A stretch of DNA of 64,000 bases from Caballeronia sp. M1242 (GTDB lineage: Bacteria; Pseudomonadota; Gammaproteobacteria; Burkholderiales; Burkholderiaceae). The notes under the pieces were generated by a model. The model saw nothing but the letters and a program-made list of their open reading frames with translations, had not been told where the DNA came from and did no database searches. The position numbers were made by a program, and so were the translations under genes. The stretch spans positions 62,001 to 126,000 of the forward strand of contig NZ_CP071131.1 of the NCBI RefSeq assembly GCF_017220215.1, given 5' to 3'. Positions 35,070 to 45,298 of this stretch are shown here, piece by piece (within the stretch, counting starts at the first letter, position 1; each line of letters begins with the position of its first letter).

Positions 35070-36738
35070 TCACGCTCCCTGTTTGTCGATCCAGATGTCG
35101 TAAGCGCTCGCCGGGCCGTCGAGTTGCGGTTCGAAACCGATGCCATGGACATTCGACTTCGACGCGAGGTGATACACCGGCGCGAACAGCGGCACGATGA
35201 ACGCCTGATCGACGGCACGCGCCTGAATCTCGCCGAGTAGCTTGCGCCGTTCATCGCCGATCGGCATCAGGCGCGCGCGGTCGATGTCGCCAGTGATCTT
35301 CTTGTCGGAGGCAGGAATGGCGTTATACAAGAAGCCCTTGTCGCCGAGCATGTCCCACAGTTCCATCGCGACATCGGACGGGTTGTCCGTGTTCGGATAG
35401 ATGAACCACACGCCGGTCGCCTTCTGATTGGCGAAGTCGCCCGCGGTCGTGATGCGCAGGTTCAGATCGAGTCCGATGTTCTGCCGCAGCGCCGACTGCA
35501 CCGCACGGATCAGCACGTCACGGCTGTCGCGGACGTAAGGTTGGGGATAACCGACTTCGATCGTTAGCCGCTTTCCGTCCTTCGTGCGAAACCCATCCTT
35601 GTCGCGCGCGGTCCATCCGGCTTGGTCGAGCAGACGGTTCGCGTCGGCGATCTTGTTGCCCCATGAACCCTCGAGTTGTTTCGCGTAGTCCGGATTGTCC
35701 GGACCGATGTTCGACCATGCGCGCCGCACCGTGCCGAGATACACGCTCTTCACGATGGCGTCGAGGTCGAAGCCGTCGCGCAGCGCGCGCCGCACGCGGA
35801 CGTCGTTGGCGGGCGGCACCGTGTAGTTGATGTTCAGCGTGAACGATGTGGTCGCGGACGGACCGTGCACGTACTGGAAGCCATCGACCTTGTCGAACAC
35901 GGCGATGTCTGTGGGCTGCACGCCTTCGATCAGATCGACCTGCCCCGAACTCAGCGCGCCGGTTCGCACGGCCGCCTCAGGCAAGAACCGATAAGTGACG
36001 CGATCGAGATAGGCCGGTCCGCGATGCGCTGCGTTGTCGGGCGCCCATCGATAATCGGGATTGCGTTCGAAGGTCGCCTGCTGTCCGCGCTGATACGACT
36101 TGAACACGAAAGGCCCGGTCCCGACGATGCCCGGTCCCCCGCCGCACAGGTCCTTGTTCTCGGCGAGCGCCTTCGGCGAGATGAAGCCGAGCTTGACGCT
36201 CGAGAGCGATTCGAGCGTCGTGGAATCGGCCTGCTTCATCACGAGCCTGGCGACGTAAGGCGACACCACTTCGACGTGATCGAACGCTACGAGCAGCGAC
36301 GCGGACGCCGATGTCGTGCTGACGTTCCTCAAGGATGTAGTCGAAGTTGGCTTTCACCGCGTCAGCATTGAACGGCGAGCCGTCGGTGAACTTCACGTCG
36401 TCGCGCAGCGTGAATGTGTAGCTCTTGCCGTCGTCGGCAATGCTCCACGACTTCGCGAGCCACGGCGCGTAGGTGCCGTCGGTGCGCTTCGAGACGAGGG
36501 AATCGATGTAATTGCGGATGACCCAGAACGAGTTCTGCTGCGACGAACGATGCGGATCGAAGCAAGCGGGTTCGGTCGTCACGCCCCAGGTGAGATCGCC
36601 GCCCGTCGCTGGTTGTCTTGCAGCCGCGTGCGTGGATGTCGCGGACTCCGATTTGCCGCAGGCGGTGATCGCCGCGCTTGATGCGATCGTCACGACTATG
36701 GCCAAAGCGCGTGTGAGCGCCGGTCGTTTCACGTTCAT
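35070..36738 (-). pseudogene. Peptide-binding lipoprotein (family 5) with a one-base frameshift
   Basis: The N-terminal frame starts MNVKRPALTR, has a lipobox ending AITAC, and reads through GGDLTWGVTTEPACFDPHRS to VKANFDYIL. The C-terminal frame resumes with NVSTTSASASLLVAFDHVEV and runs to the normal end of a family 5 extracellular binding protein (YDIWIDKQGA). One extra base in the run at about 36331 accounts for the switch. It heads the DppBC/DF-like operon; if the mutation is real, that importer lacks its own binding protein. Confidence 0.8.
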
Positions 36739-37342
36739 CGAATGGAATTCCCCGAGCAGACAGAAGACGCGATGCCCCCGGCCTTTAGGGTGGTCCGGCG
36801 CAGCGTGCATACGGGCGGGCGGCATCGCGATAGATTGGAAAGCTTACGGTCGCCATGACATGTGAGGCAACGAAGCAAAGTTCATAAACATATTTGACGC
36901 CTAACCTTGGAACCGCGCATCCGCCAGAGTCGAATAGAAGAGAAGCGGCCCTTTGTGCAGCCCTGCGATCCTGGGAATAGAACTTTTCGTTTGCACGAAT
37001 TGCGCGTGTACTGTTCGCGTGCTGCTGCGAGTTGCCTCGACAGGGCGCGCAACGTCGGGCGCTCGCGCGCGACCCATCGCGTGATGACCGCCGCGCGGCC
37101 TGAACGGTGGAAGGATCGGGGAGGCCAGCTGGTCATAGCCGAAGTTCGGTTTGGCACCGCGCGAATTGCCGACACGATGGCTTGCCCTTGCGCACATCGG
37201 TTCGGTTTCACAAATGCTTCGCATTGCAAATCGACCCGCGTCGACATTACAAATCAGAATTCGTTCGTTCGGCATCGGTAAGCGTGACCGTAAGATCGCC
37301 TTCCGCCGAAAACTCCTGGTTAACACTTACAAAAGGAATCGA
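36739..37342. other. Divergent upstream region of the peptide operon and porin
   Basis: About 600 bases with no convincing gene. It must carry the promoters of both the peptide-transport operon (-) and the porin (+). Frames on both strands are open but Arg- and Ser-rich and lack motifs. Confidence 0.4.
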
Positions 37343-38536
37343 ATGAAACGAGTCGAACTCGCCAGCGCTGCTGGCTTGATGGTCGCCCTCTCCGGGATTG
37401 CTCAGGCACAAAGTTCGGTGACGCTCTACGGGTTGATCGATGCCGGCATCGCTTACACGAACAACCAGCGCGGAGCCTCGAACGTCCAGGCGACCAGCGG
37501 CAAGCTCAACGGCAGCCGCTGGGGCATCAAGGGCGTCGAAGATCTGGGCGGAGGCTATACGGCGCTGTTCACGCTCGAAAACGGCTATCGCGTCAACGAC
37601 GGCACGCTCGCGCAAGGTGGACGCGAGTTCGGGCGGCAAGCGTATGCGGGCGTGGGAAAGAAAGGCATCGGCACGCTGACGCTCGGGCGTCAATACGATC
37701 CGAACACCGATCTCGTCGCCCTCTTCGCAGGGCCGGGGTTCTGGTCGCCCGCCACGCACGTCGGTGATAACGACAATCTGAACCAGACGTTCCGCATCAA
37801 CAACGCGGTGAAGTTCAAGAGCGATACCATCGCGGGCTTAACCGTCGATGCACTGTATGCCTTCAGCAATCAGGCCAACAACGGCGCGGGCGCGGGCTTC
37901 GGCAACAACCGCGCGTGGGGCGTATCGGCAAGTTACGGGCGCGGGCCGTTGTCGCTCGGCGCGGGTTATGTGCGGCTAGACCATCCGAACGCGACGACGA
38001 ATACGAGCGGCGCGATCGGCGGTGCATCGACGACATCCGGCGATGACTACAGCGGCGCGCTCTTCTATGGCCTCAACGGTGGGGTCGCGCGTCAGCAGAT
38101 CACCGTGGCGGGCGGCAATTATGCGATCGGATCGCTGGCGACGATCGGCTTCGCGTGGAGTCACACGCAGCTCGACTACAACGACGGCTCCTCGCGCAAG
38201 TTCAATAACTACGACGTCAACGGACGTTACAGCCTCACGCCGGCGACGACGCTCGTAGGCGTCTACACGTTCACCGACGGCCGCGCTTACAGTCTGCCCG
38301 GCACGAACGGCGCGACCCTGAAGCCGCGCTGGCATCAGTTCACGCTGGGCGTCGATTACGCATTGTCGAAGCGTACCGACGTGTATCTGTCGGGCGTCTA
38401 TCAGCTCGCCGCAGGCGATGCATCGACACGCGTCGGCACCGGCTATCGAACGATTGCTGCTATCGCCGACGCCGGCGCCGCATCGTCGACGAACCGGCAA
38501 GTGGCGGCGTTTGGCGGCGTGCGGGTGAGGTTCTAG
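37343..38536 (+). CDS. Gram-negative trimeric porin, Burkholderia type
   Basis: A 397-residue outer-membrane porin. AAGGA lies 6 bp before the ATG. The signal peptide (MKRVELASAAG ... IAQAQ) is followed by SSVTLYGLIDAGI, GSRWGIKGVEDLGGGYTA, EFGRQAYAGVG and LGRQYDP, and the protein ends in Phe. It lies between two peptide-binding protein genes, so it may ease entry of small peptides, but general-diffusion porins are rarely specific. Confidence 0.9.
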   Translation: MKRVELASAAGLMVALSGIAQAQSSVTLYGLIDAGIAYTNNQRGASNVQATSGKLNGSRWGIKGVEDLGGGYTALFTLENGYRVNDGTLAQGGREFGRQAYAGVGKKGIGTLTLGRQYDPNTDLVALFAGPGFWSPATHVGDNDNLNQTFRINNAVKFKSDTIAGLTVDALYAFSNQANNGAGAGFGNNRAWGVSASYGRGPLSLGAGYVRLDHPNATTNTSGAIGGASTTSGDDYSGALFYGLNGGVARQQITVAGGNYAIGSLATIGFAWSHTQLDYNDGSSRKFNNYDVNGRYSLTPATTLVGVYTFTDGRAYSLPGTNGATLKPRWHQFTLGVDYALSKRTDVYLSGVYQLAAGDASTRVGTGYRTIAAIADAGAASSTNRQVAAFGGVRVRF

Positions 38537-38706
38537 GCGAGTCGTCATCGGGTTGTGAATCGAGGCCTGCGTTGATGATCGCTGGGCAGCCAGGCATCGA
38601 CCTGTTCTGCAGCGACGGAATATGTGCGCGCTTGCTCCTGTTGGTAAAGTATGCGATCGAACCCGCTCTCACGCGGGATGACAACCCTTCTCGTGCTAAA
38701 GCGACA

Positions 38707-40353
38707 ATGACAACAATCGCCGCAACACGCAGTGCATGGGCCGCGCCAATGCGCTTCGTCGCCCTCTCAGCGCTTATCGCGCTGGCCGCATTCAGCGCCG
38801 CGCCGCAATCCGCGCAAGCAGCAAGCAAGACGCTCGTGTTCTGCTCCGAAGGTAGTCCCGCCGGTTTCGATTCCGCGCAATACACGACCAGCACGGACTT
38901 CGATGCCGGCGCGCACGCCGTCTTCGACACGCTGGTCGAATTCAAGCGCGGCACGCTGGATCTCACGCCGGGTCTCGCCGAGACGTGGGACGCGTCACCG
39001 GATGCGAAGACCTTCACGTTTCATCTGCGTCACGGTGTGAAGTTCCAATCGACGTCCTACTTCAAGCCGACGCGCGACTTCAATGCGGACGATGTCGTGT
39101 TCACTTTCAAACGCATGATCGACCCGAACGAGCCCTTTCAGAAAGCGCATCCGGTCAGCTTCCCGTATCTGACTGACCTCGGCTACGACAAAAACATCGC
39201 GTCCGTCGAGAAGCTGGACGATTACACCGTGCGCTTCACGCTCAAGACGCCGGACGTCGTGTTCGTGCGCAATGTGGCGATGGAATTCGCATCGGTCGTA
39301 TCGGCAGAATATGCTGCGCAGTTGCTCAAGGCCGGCAAGGTCGAGGACTTCAATCAGAAGCCCGTGGGCACGGGCGCGTTTGTCTTCCGCGATTACCAGA
39401 AGGATTCGACAATTCGCTACGACGCGAATCCGACTTTCTGGAACCGCAAGGACGTGCACATCGACAAGCTCGTCTTCTCGATCACGCCGGACGCTGCCGT
39501 GCGCGAACAAAAGCTGGAGAGCGGCGAATGTCAGCTCACGTCGTTCGCGCGGCCGGCCGATATTGCGAGCGCCAATAAGAAGCCCAATCTTGCGGTGCTG
39601 TCGGGCGTGGGCTTCAACGTCGCTTACGTCGGATACAACACAACGCACAAGCCGCTCGACAACGTGCAGGTGCGCCGCGCGCTCGACATGGCTATCGACA
39701 AACAGGCGATCATCAAGTCCGTGTACGAAGGCGCCGCGACGGTCGCGACCAACCCGATGCCGCCATCGCAATGGTCGTATAACAAGGCGTTGAAAGACGC
39801 GCCCTATGATCCGGCGCGTGCGCGAGCGTTACTGAAGGAGGCAGGGTTTCCGGATGGTTTCGCCATCACGCTCTGGGCCATGCCTGTGCAGCGCGGCTAC
39901 AACCCGAACGCGCGGCTGATGGCGCAGCTCATCCAGTCCGACTGGGCGAAGATCGGCGTCAAGGCGAACATCGTGACTTACGAATGGGCCGAGTACAACA
40001 AGCGCGCGAAAATCAATGGCGAGCACGACGCCATCCTCTACGGCTGGCTCGGTGACAACGGCGATCCCGACAACTGGCTCGGCACGACGCTCGGCTGCGA
40101 CGCCGTGCACGGCAGCAACATGGCGAAATGGTGCAACAAGCAGTTCGACGATCTGCTCTCGAAAGCGAGGCTTATCACCGATCAGAGCGCGCGCACGAAG
40201 CTGTATGAAGAAGCGCAGGTCGTCTTCAAGGACCAGGTTCCTTACACGCCGATCGCCCACGCCAACACGTTCCAGCCCATCTCCAAGCGGGTGCACGGAT
40301 ACTTGATTAGTCCGCTGGGCGGCCATCGGTTCGATGGCATAACGCTTGAATAA
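38707..40353 (+). CDS. Peptide ABC transporter substrate-binding protein, DppA-like
   Basis: A 548-residue periplasmic protein of binding-protein family 5. The start MTTIAATRS gives a signal peptide ending AQAAS; an internal ATG 14 codons later is an alternative. It has TLVFCSEGSPAGFD, the GLAETWDASPDAKTFTFHLR block, and the long DppA-type GWLGDNGDPDNWLGTTLGC segment. No permease or ATPase follows it, so it probably serves the importer at 31.5-35.1 kb, whose own binding protein is frameshifted. Confidence 0.85.
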   Translation: MTTIAATRSAWAAPMRFVALSALIALAAFSAAPQSAQAASKTLVFCSEGSPAGFDSAQYTTSTDFDAGAHAVFDTLVEFKRGTLDLTPGLAETWDASPDAKTFTFHLRHGVKFQSTSYFKPTRDFNADDVVFTFKRMIDPNEPFQKAHPVSFPYLTDLGYDKNIASVEKLDDYTVRFTLKTPDVVFVRNVAMEFASVVSAEYAAQLLKAGKVEDFNQKPVGTGAFVFRDYQKDSTIRYDANPTFWNRKDVHIDKLVFSITPDAAVREQKLESGECQLTSFARPADIASANKKPNLAVLSGVGFNVAYVGYNTTHKPLDNVQVRRALDMAIDKQAIIKSVYEGAATVATNPMPPSQWSYNKALKDAPYDPARARALLKEAGFPDGFAITLWAMPVQRGYNPNARLMAQLIQSDWAKIGVKANIVTYEWAEYNKRAKINGEHDAILYGWLGDNGDPDNWLGTTLGCDAVHGSNMAKWCNKQFDDLLSKARLITDQSARTKLYEEAQVVFKDQVPYTPIAHANTFQPISKRVHGYLISPLGGHRFDGITLE

Positions 40354-41338
40354 ACGGAAACGCCGGCCGCCGTCACAGTCCTCCAACGAGTTAAGCGATG
40401 TCTGATCTGAGCCTCATCGCCGCGCACGTGAAGAAACATAACGATGCGGCAGCCGCCCGTAAGGTCGTCAAATTGGACGGCTACGATGGCCCCTGGCGCG
40501 AGAAGTACATCGCTGGGTGTGCCTTGCGGGTCGATTTCGACTGCATTCCTGCATGCTGCCTGCCTACGCGGACGAACCGACGGCCATTGCAATCCTTCGT
40601 GTCGGGGACACTCGACAAGACCGTTGACCCGACATCTTCGTCGCGCTTGCGACAACGAAGACGAACGCCAGGCGCCTGCTGATTCGCGAGACTCTCCGTA
40701 TACGTGAGCGCTTGGGGCACCCGGAGATGAGGCCCGAACCGACGCGGTTCTTCGGACGACATGAGCAAGAGTGCGCCTCACGAGTGCCTACATTGCGACG
40801 ACACCGCGACTCGTCGCGGCCTGCTGCCGACTCTTCACATGTGAGAGCGATTACTCCTGGTGGGCGGGTGTTTTCCGTGGAAGTTAGCGCGACAGACGAT
40901 TAGTTGCGTACCAGCAAAGCATGACTTACTCACTTCCCGTTTGTTTGGCCCCGGCCTGGGCGGTAGCTCGCGAGCCCGTTAACGAAGCGCCGGCCCTACC
41001 CAGTGCAGCTCGGACGTGCTGACCGTCCATTCTTCTCGAAGAGAATGCTATCCGGTGAAATCTTGCCCATCCGTCGATCCAATTGGCATTACTTGCTTAG
41101 GATAACTACTGTAGCATTCCTTGTGTTCATGTCGAGTAAGCCGTACCCTTGATCGCCCTCGTGGTGCATAGACTCGCCGTGTCAGGGCGTCATGCACATC
41201 GATGAGCCGAATATCCGGACGCGCATAGTCAATGGCTTTGCATTACATCGATAAACAATATTTTTCCGAGTTTATCGGCGAGATAAGTTATGTCTCGGCG
41301 CTGCACGACGGCGCGAACCATTAGCTCAGGGCACATCG
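40354..41338. other. Nearly 1 kb without a recognised gene
   Basis: A frame from 40398 starts with a coding-like MSDLSLIAAHVKKHNDAAAA stretch but turns into non-protein-like sequence after about 55 residues; it may be a decayed gene. The rest to 41240 holds nothing I recognise. The last 100 bases are AT-richer and contain an inverted repeat before the amino-acid importer. Confidence 0.4.
41249..41277. promoter_or_regulatory. Inverted repeat before the polar amino acid importer
   Basis: CGATAAAC and GTTTATCG, perfectly inverted, separated by a 13-base AT-rich centre, 62 bp upstream of the binding-protein start. It could be an operator or a leader hairpin. Confidence 0.4.
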
Positions 41339-42166
41339 ATGAACACCATCAGACACTGGAAACGCTATCTCCTCGCGGTAATGTTCGTCGCGGGCAGCGT
41401 GTCCGCACATGCGGACGACCTGCTTTCGCGTGTGAAGAAACAGGGGGAACTGTCAGTCGGCACCGAGATGCAGTTCGCGCCGTTCGACTTCATTGAGAAC
41501 GGTCAACAGGCCGGCTTCAACAAGGACCTGTTCGCCGCGGTCGGCAAGATCATGGGCGTGAAGGTGCGGTTCATCGATCTGCCGTGGGACAGCGTGTTGC
41601 CCGGTCTGGACGCGGGCAAGTTCGACATGGTCGCGGGCCCGCTCACTGTCACAAAGGCGCGCATGGAGCGCTACGCTTTCACTTCGCCTATCGCCGATGC
41701 CACCGATGCGCTTCTGAAGCGCGCGAAGGACGCCAGTATCACGAAGAGCGCGGACATCGCGGGCAAGACCGTGGGCGCGCAGAAAAGCAGCGCACAGAAC
41801 GCACAACTCAAGAGCTACGCCGAGACGCTCAAGCCAGGTGTCACCGTGCGTGAGTACGTCGATAACAATCAGGCCTATGCCGACCTGGCTGCCGGTCGTC
41901 TGAACGCGGTCGCCAACTCGCTGACGAACATTGCGTACGTCGCGAAGCAACGCCCGAACGTGTTCGCGGTCGTGCAGCCGGCGTTCGGCTCGGCGGTGTA
42001 CTTCGCCTATTGCATGCGCAAGGATGCCGACAGTCAGTCGCTCAACGCCGCATTCAACGACGCACTCGCGACGCTCGGCAAAAACGGCGAGCTCGCGAGC
42101 TTGCAGAAGAAATGGTTCGGCGTGGCCGTGGATCTGCCCGCGACGATGCCCGCGCCCGCGTACTGA
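41339..42166 (+). CDS. Polar amino acid ABC transporter substrate-binding protein
   Basis: A 275-residue periplasmic protein of binding-protein family 3. The signal peptide ends SAHADD. Family marks are GELSVGTEMQFAPFDFIENG, GFNKDLFAAVGKIMG, the LPWDSVLPGLDAGKFDMVAG loop and a late LAAGRLNAVANS. It is followed by two permeases and an ATPase, a complete polar amino acid (PAAT) importer. The exact ligand is unknown. Confidence 0.88.
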   Translation: MNTIRHWKRYLLAVMFVAGSVSAHADDLLSRVKKQGELSVGTEMQFAPFDFIENGQQAGFNKDLFAAVGKIMGVKVRFIDLPWDSVLPGLDAGKFDMVAGPLTVTKARMERYAFTSPIADATDALLKRAKDASITKSADIAGKTVGAQKSSAQNAQLKSYAETLKPGVTVREYVDNNQAYADLAAGRLNAVANSLTNIAYVAKQRPNVFAVVQPAFGSAVYFAYCMRKDADSQSLNAAFNDALATLGKNGELASLQKKWFGVAVDLPATMPAPAY

Positions 42167-42176
42167 AGCGCGCGAC

Positions 42177-42824
42177 ATGTTCAGCATCGAGGCCTTCACG
42201 GACGCCCTTCCGCTGCTGCAGCACGCGGCGCTGACGACGCTGGGTGTATCGGCGGCAGGCCTGGTCATCGGCTTCGTCATTGCGCTGGCCGTGTGTGCGG
42301 CGAATCTCTCCGCAGCGCACGGGCTCTATGTCGCCGCGGTCGTGTACGTGCGCGTGTTCCGCGGTGTGCCCCTCCTCGTGCAACTGCTGCTCGTGTATTA
42401 CCTGCTGCCGTTTATCGGCATCAACGCGCCGCCGCTGATCGCGGCCATCAGCGCGGTGTCGTTATGCGCGGCGGCGTATATCGCGGAGATTCTGCGGGGC
42501 GGCTTCGCCAGTCTGCCGCCGGGTCAGAACGAAGCTGCCGTCATGCTCGGCTTATCGCCGCTCGACCGACTCGTGCGCATCCAGATTCCGCAGGTCGTGC
42601 GCTCGACGCTGCCCTCGCTCGTCAACGAAATGGTGCTGCTCATCAAGGCTTCGTCGCTCATTTCGGTGGTGGGCGTGGCGGAAGTCACGCGCACGGCACA
42701 GAACGTCGCCGCCAGCACCTATCAGCCGATGGAAGCCTATGCCGCCGCCGGCCTGATTTATTTCTGCATCTGCGGCGGGCTGGCGCTGGTCGCGCATTCC
42801 GCCGAACGGCGTCTCGCAGCCTGA
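42177..42824 (+). CDS. Polar amino acid ABC transporter permease (first)
   Basis: A 215-residue HisM/HisQ-type permease with five hydrophobic segments, the early VYVRVFRGVPLLVQLLL motif typical of the family, YIAEILRGGFASLPPGQNEAA and the EAA loop. It starts 10 bp after the binding-protein gene. Confidence 0.88.
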   Translation: MFSIEAFTDALPLLQHAALTTLGVSAAGLVIGFVIALAVCAANLSAAHGLYVAAVVYVRVFRGVPLLVQLLLVYYLLPFIGINAPPLIAAISAVSLCAAAYIAEILRGGFASLPPGQNEAAVMLGLSPLDRLVRIQIPQVVRSTLPSLVNEMVLLIKASSLISVVGVAEVTRTAQNVAASTYQPMEAYAAAGLIYFCICGGLALVAHSAERRLAA

Positions 42825-42852
42825 CCGCGACATCGACGACAGGATCTCTTCC

Positions 42853-43515
42853 GTGCCTCATTTCGACCTCTCCGCCATCACGCATAACCTGTCGCAGATA
42901 GGCGCGGGGTTCGCGACCACGCTCTGGATGTGGCTCGTCAGCGTGCTGCTGGGCGCGATGCTCGGCTTCGTCGTGGCGCTGGCGCAGCAACTGGGCGGGC
43001 GCTTCGTGCGAGCGTTGCTGCGCGTGTATGTGGAGCTGTTTCGCGGCACGCCGTTTCTCGTGCAACTGTTTCTGCTCTACTACGGCGGCCCGTCTTTCGG
43101 ACTGACGCTCACGCCTGCGATGGCGGGCGTCCTCGCTCTCACACTGTATGGTGGCGCATACTTCGCCGAAGTGTTCCGCGGCGGCTTCGCTTCGGTGCCG
43201 AAGGGGCATCTCGAAGCGGCGGCGTGTCTCGGCCTCACTCGCATGCAGGCGGTCTGGCGCATTCAGTTGCCGCAGATGCTGGCGCTGATTCTTCCCGCGC
43301 TTTCGAACTTGACCATCGTGCTGAGCAAGGAAACGGCCGTGCTGTCGGTCGTGACCGTGCCCGAGCTGACCTTCGTGCTCACGGGTATCGGCTCCGCGAC
43401 GTTCGCCTATGTTCAAACGCTGCTCGTGCTAAGCGCCTGCTATCTGCTGCTGGTCGAGCTGGCGACCGGGGCGGGTAACTGGGCCGAAAAGCGCATGACG
43501 CGCTTTCTCGCCTGA
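42853..43515 (+). CDS. Polar amino acid ABC transporter permease (second)
   Basis: A 220-residue HisM/HisQ-type permease with a GTG start. It shows YVELFRGTPFLVQLFLLYYG, YFAEVFRGGFASVPKGHLEAA and LGLTRMQAVWRIQLPQ. It forms the heterodimeric channel with the preceding permease. Confidence 0.88.
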   Translation: MPHFDLSAITHNLSQIGAGFATTLWMWLVSVLLGAMLGFVVALAQQLGGRFVRALLRVYVELFRGTPFLVQLFLLYYGGPSFGLTLTPAMAGVLALTLYGGAYFAEVFRGGFASVPKGHLEAAACLGLTRMQAVWRIQLPQMLALILPALSNLTIVLSKETAVLSVVTVPELTFVLTGIGSATFAYVQTLLVLSACYLLLVELATGAGNWAEKRMTRFLA

Positions 43516-43531
43516 AGGTATCGAGGAATTC

Positions 43532-44374
43532 ATGACGCTCATCATCGCCGAACCCGCGCCCCTCGTCTCCGGCGCAGCCGTTGACCCGCTGGTCGAAGCG
43601 AAGGGCCTGTACAAGCGCTTCGCTTCCACCGACATTCTTCGCGGCATCGATCTGACCATCCGCAAGTCTGAAGTCCTGTGCATCATCGGGCCGTCGGGTT
43701 CGGGCAAGAGCACGCTCCTGCGTTGTCTCGCCGGACTCGAGACCTACGATCATGGCGAGGTGCATATCGAAGGCCAATTGCTCGGCTACACCATGCGCGG
43801 TGGCAAACGCGTGCGCGCCACCGCAAAGGAGTTGCACCATACTCGGCGCCATGTCGGCATGGTGTTTCAGCAATTCAACCTCTGGCCGCATATGACCGTG
43901 CTTGGTAACGTCATGGAAGCGTTGGTGCGGGTACGCGGGTTTCCGAAGGGAAAGGCCGCCGAACAGGCGGGCCGCATGCTGGAGCTGGTCGGTCTGTCGG
44001 GCAAGGCGGACGCGTATCCGTCGCGCTTGTCGGGCGGACAGCAGCAGCGCGTCGCGATCGCCCGCGCACTCGCCATGGAACCGCACATCATGCTGTTCGA
44101 CGAACCCACATCCGCGCTCGATCCTGAACTCGTCGGCGAAGTACTGCAGGTCATGAAACAGCTTGCCCGCGACGGCATGACGATGGCCGTCGTGACGCAT
44201 GAAATGGGCTTCGCCGCGCAAGTGGCGGATACGGTCGCCTTCATCGATGCAGGTCGTATCACCGTGTCAGGCACGCCGCGACAGGTGTTTCGCGAGTCCA
44301 AGAATCCGCGCTTTACACAGTTCCTGCAAAACTACCTGGACCGCAACGCGTTCTGGTCGGGCGACGACGCGTGA
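43532..44374 (+). CDS. Polar amino acid ABC transporter ATP-binding protein
   Basis: A 280-residue ATPase with Walker A GPSGSGKSTLLRC, Q-loop VFQQFNLWPH, signature LSGGQQQRVAIARAL and Walker B IMLFDEPTSALDPEL, the GlnQ/HisP pattern. It completes the four-gene importer. Confidence 0.9.
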   Translation: MTLIIAEPAPLVSGAAVDPLVEAKGLYKRFASTDILRGIDLTIRKSEVLCIIGPSGSGKSTLLRCLAGLETYDHGEVHIEGQLLGYTMRGGKRVRATAKELHHTRRHVGMVFQQFNLWPHMTVLGNVMEALVRVRGFPKGKAAEQAGRMLELVGLSGKADAYPSRLSGGQQQRVAIARALAMEPHIMLFDEPTSALDPELVGEVLQVMKQLARDGMTMAVVTHEMGFAAQVADTVAFIDAGRITVSGTPRQVFRESKNPRFTQFLQNYLDRNAFWSGDDA

Positions 44375-44559
44375 TGCCGATTGCATAGATTCGCAATGCT
44401 TTCTCTCGAACAGGGCAACGTCTGAAACGACACTTAGGTGCAAGTCGCGCCGACGCGCGGGGCACAATCGACCCTCGGGTCGCAGATCGTGCGGTCGCGT
44501 GACGGCAAGAGTCAGGCTTCGGCGTGACCGCATTTCCTCTCTTTCAACAAGACACAGCC

Positions 44560-45291
44560 ATGAACACGAATGAGCGTCAGTTGCGCATCGACCTCGCCGC
44601 CGCTTTCCGTTGCTTCGCAAAGCTCGGCATGCATGAAGCGGTCGCCAACCATTTCAGCGCGGCGGTGTCGCCGGACGGACGCAAGTTTCTGATGAACCCG
44701 AAGTGGGTTCACTTCTCGCGCATTCGGGCAAGCGATCTGCTGCTCCTCGATGCCGAAGACAGCGAAGATCTCGCCGGTCGAGGCGATGTCGATGCCACCG
44801 CGTGGGCGATTCATGGGCAAATCCACCGGCGCGCGCCGCATATTCGTGTGGCGATGCATCTGCATCCCGTTCATGCGACTGCCATCGCGTGCCTCGCGGA
44901 CCCGGAGATCAAGCCTATCGAGCAGAACACGGCGCGTTACTACGGCCGCGTCGCGCTCGACAGCGAATTTGGCGGCATGGCGGACACCGCCGCCGAGGGC
45001 GCGCGCCTTCTCGAAGCGCTCGGTGACAAGTCGCGCCTGATGATGGGCAATCACGGCGTCATGGTGACCGCAGCGAGCATCGGCGAGGCGTTCGACGATA
45101 TGTACACGCTGGAACGCGCTTGCCAGATTCTATGCATCGCATACGGCACGGGCCGGCCGCTGAAGGTGCTGTCGCCGGAAGTGGCCGAAAGAACCGCGCG
45201 CGACTGGGAAGGCATCGTTGACTTCTCCCTCGCGCACTTCGAAGAGATGAAGCGTGTTCTGGACAAGGAGGACCCGTCCTATGCGGACTGA
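44560..45291 (+). CDS. Class II aldolase/adducin family protein
   Basis: A 243-residue zinc enzyme. The zinc site is visible as His100-Leu-His102 in AMHLHPVHAT and His165 in GNHGVMV; NHFSAAV near residue 30 is the phosphate/ligand loop. Such proteins cleave fuculose- or ribulose-type phosphates or act as decarboxylases/epimerases. It lies 185 bp after the importer, possibly co-transcribed, which would link uptake to an aldol cleavage. The substrate is unknown. Confidence 0.8.
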   Translation: MNTNERQLRIDLAAAFRCFAKLGMHEAVANHFSAAVSPDGRKFLMNPKWVHFSRIRASDLLLLDAEDSEDLAGRGDVDATAWAIHGQIHRRAPHIRVAMHLHPVHATAIACLADPEIKPIEQNTARYYGRVALDSEFGGMADTAAEGARLLEALGDKSRLMMGNHGVMVTAASIGEAFDDMYTLERACQILCIAYGTGRPLKVLSPEVAERTARDWEGIVDFSLAHFEEMKRVLDKEDPSYAD

Positions 45292-45298
45292 CATGAAT

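Noticed and set aside
41082-41099. TTGGCATTACTTGCTT resembles the sigma-54 core seen at 48418 and 61183.
   Set aside because: Spacing between GG and GC is 8, not 10, bases, which sigma-54 does not tolerate, and it lies about 250 bp from the nearest start codon.
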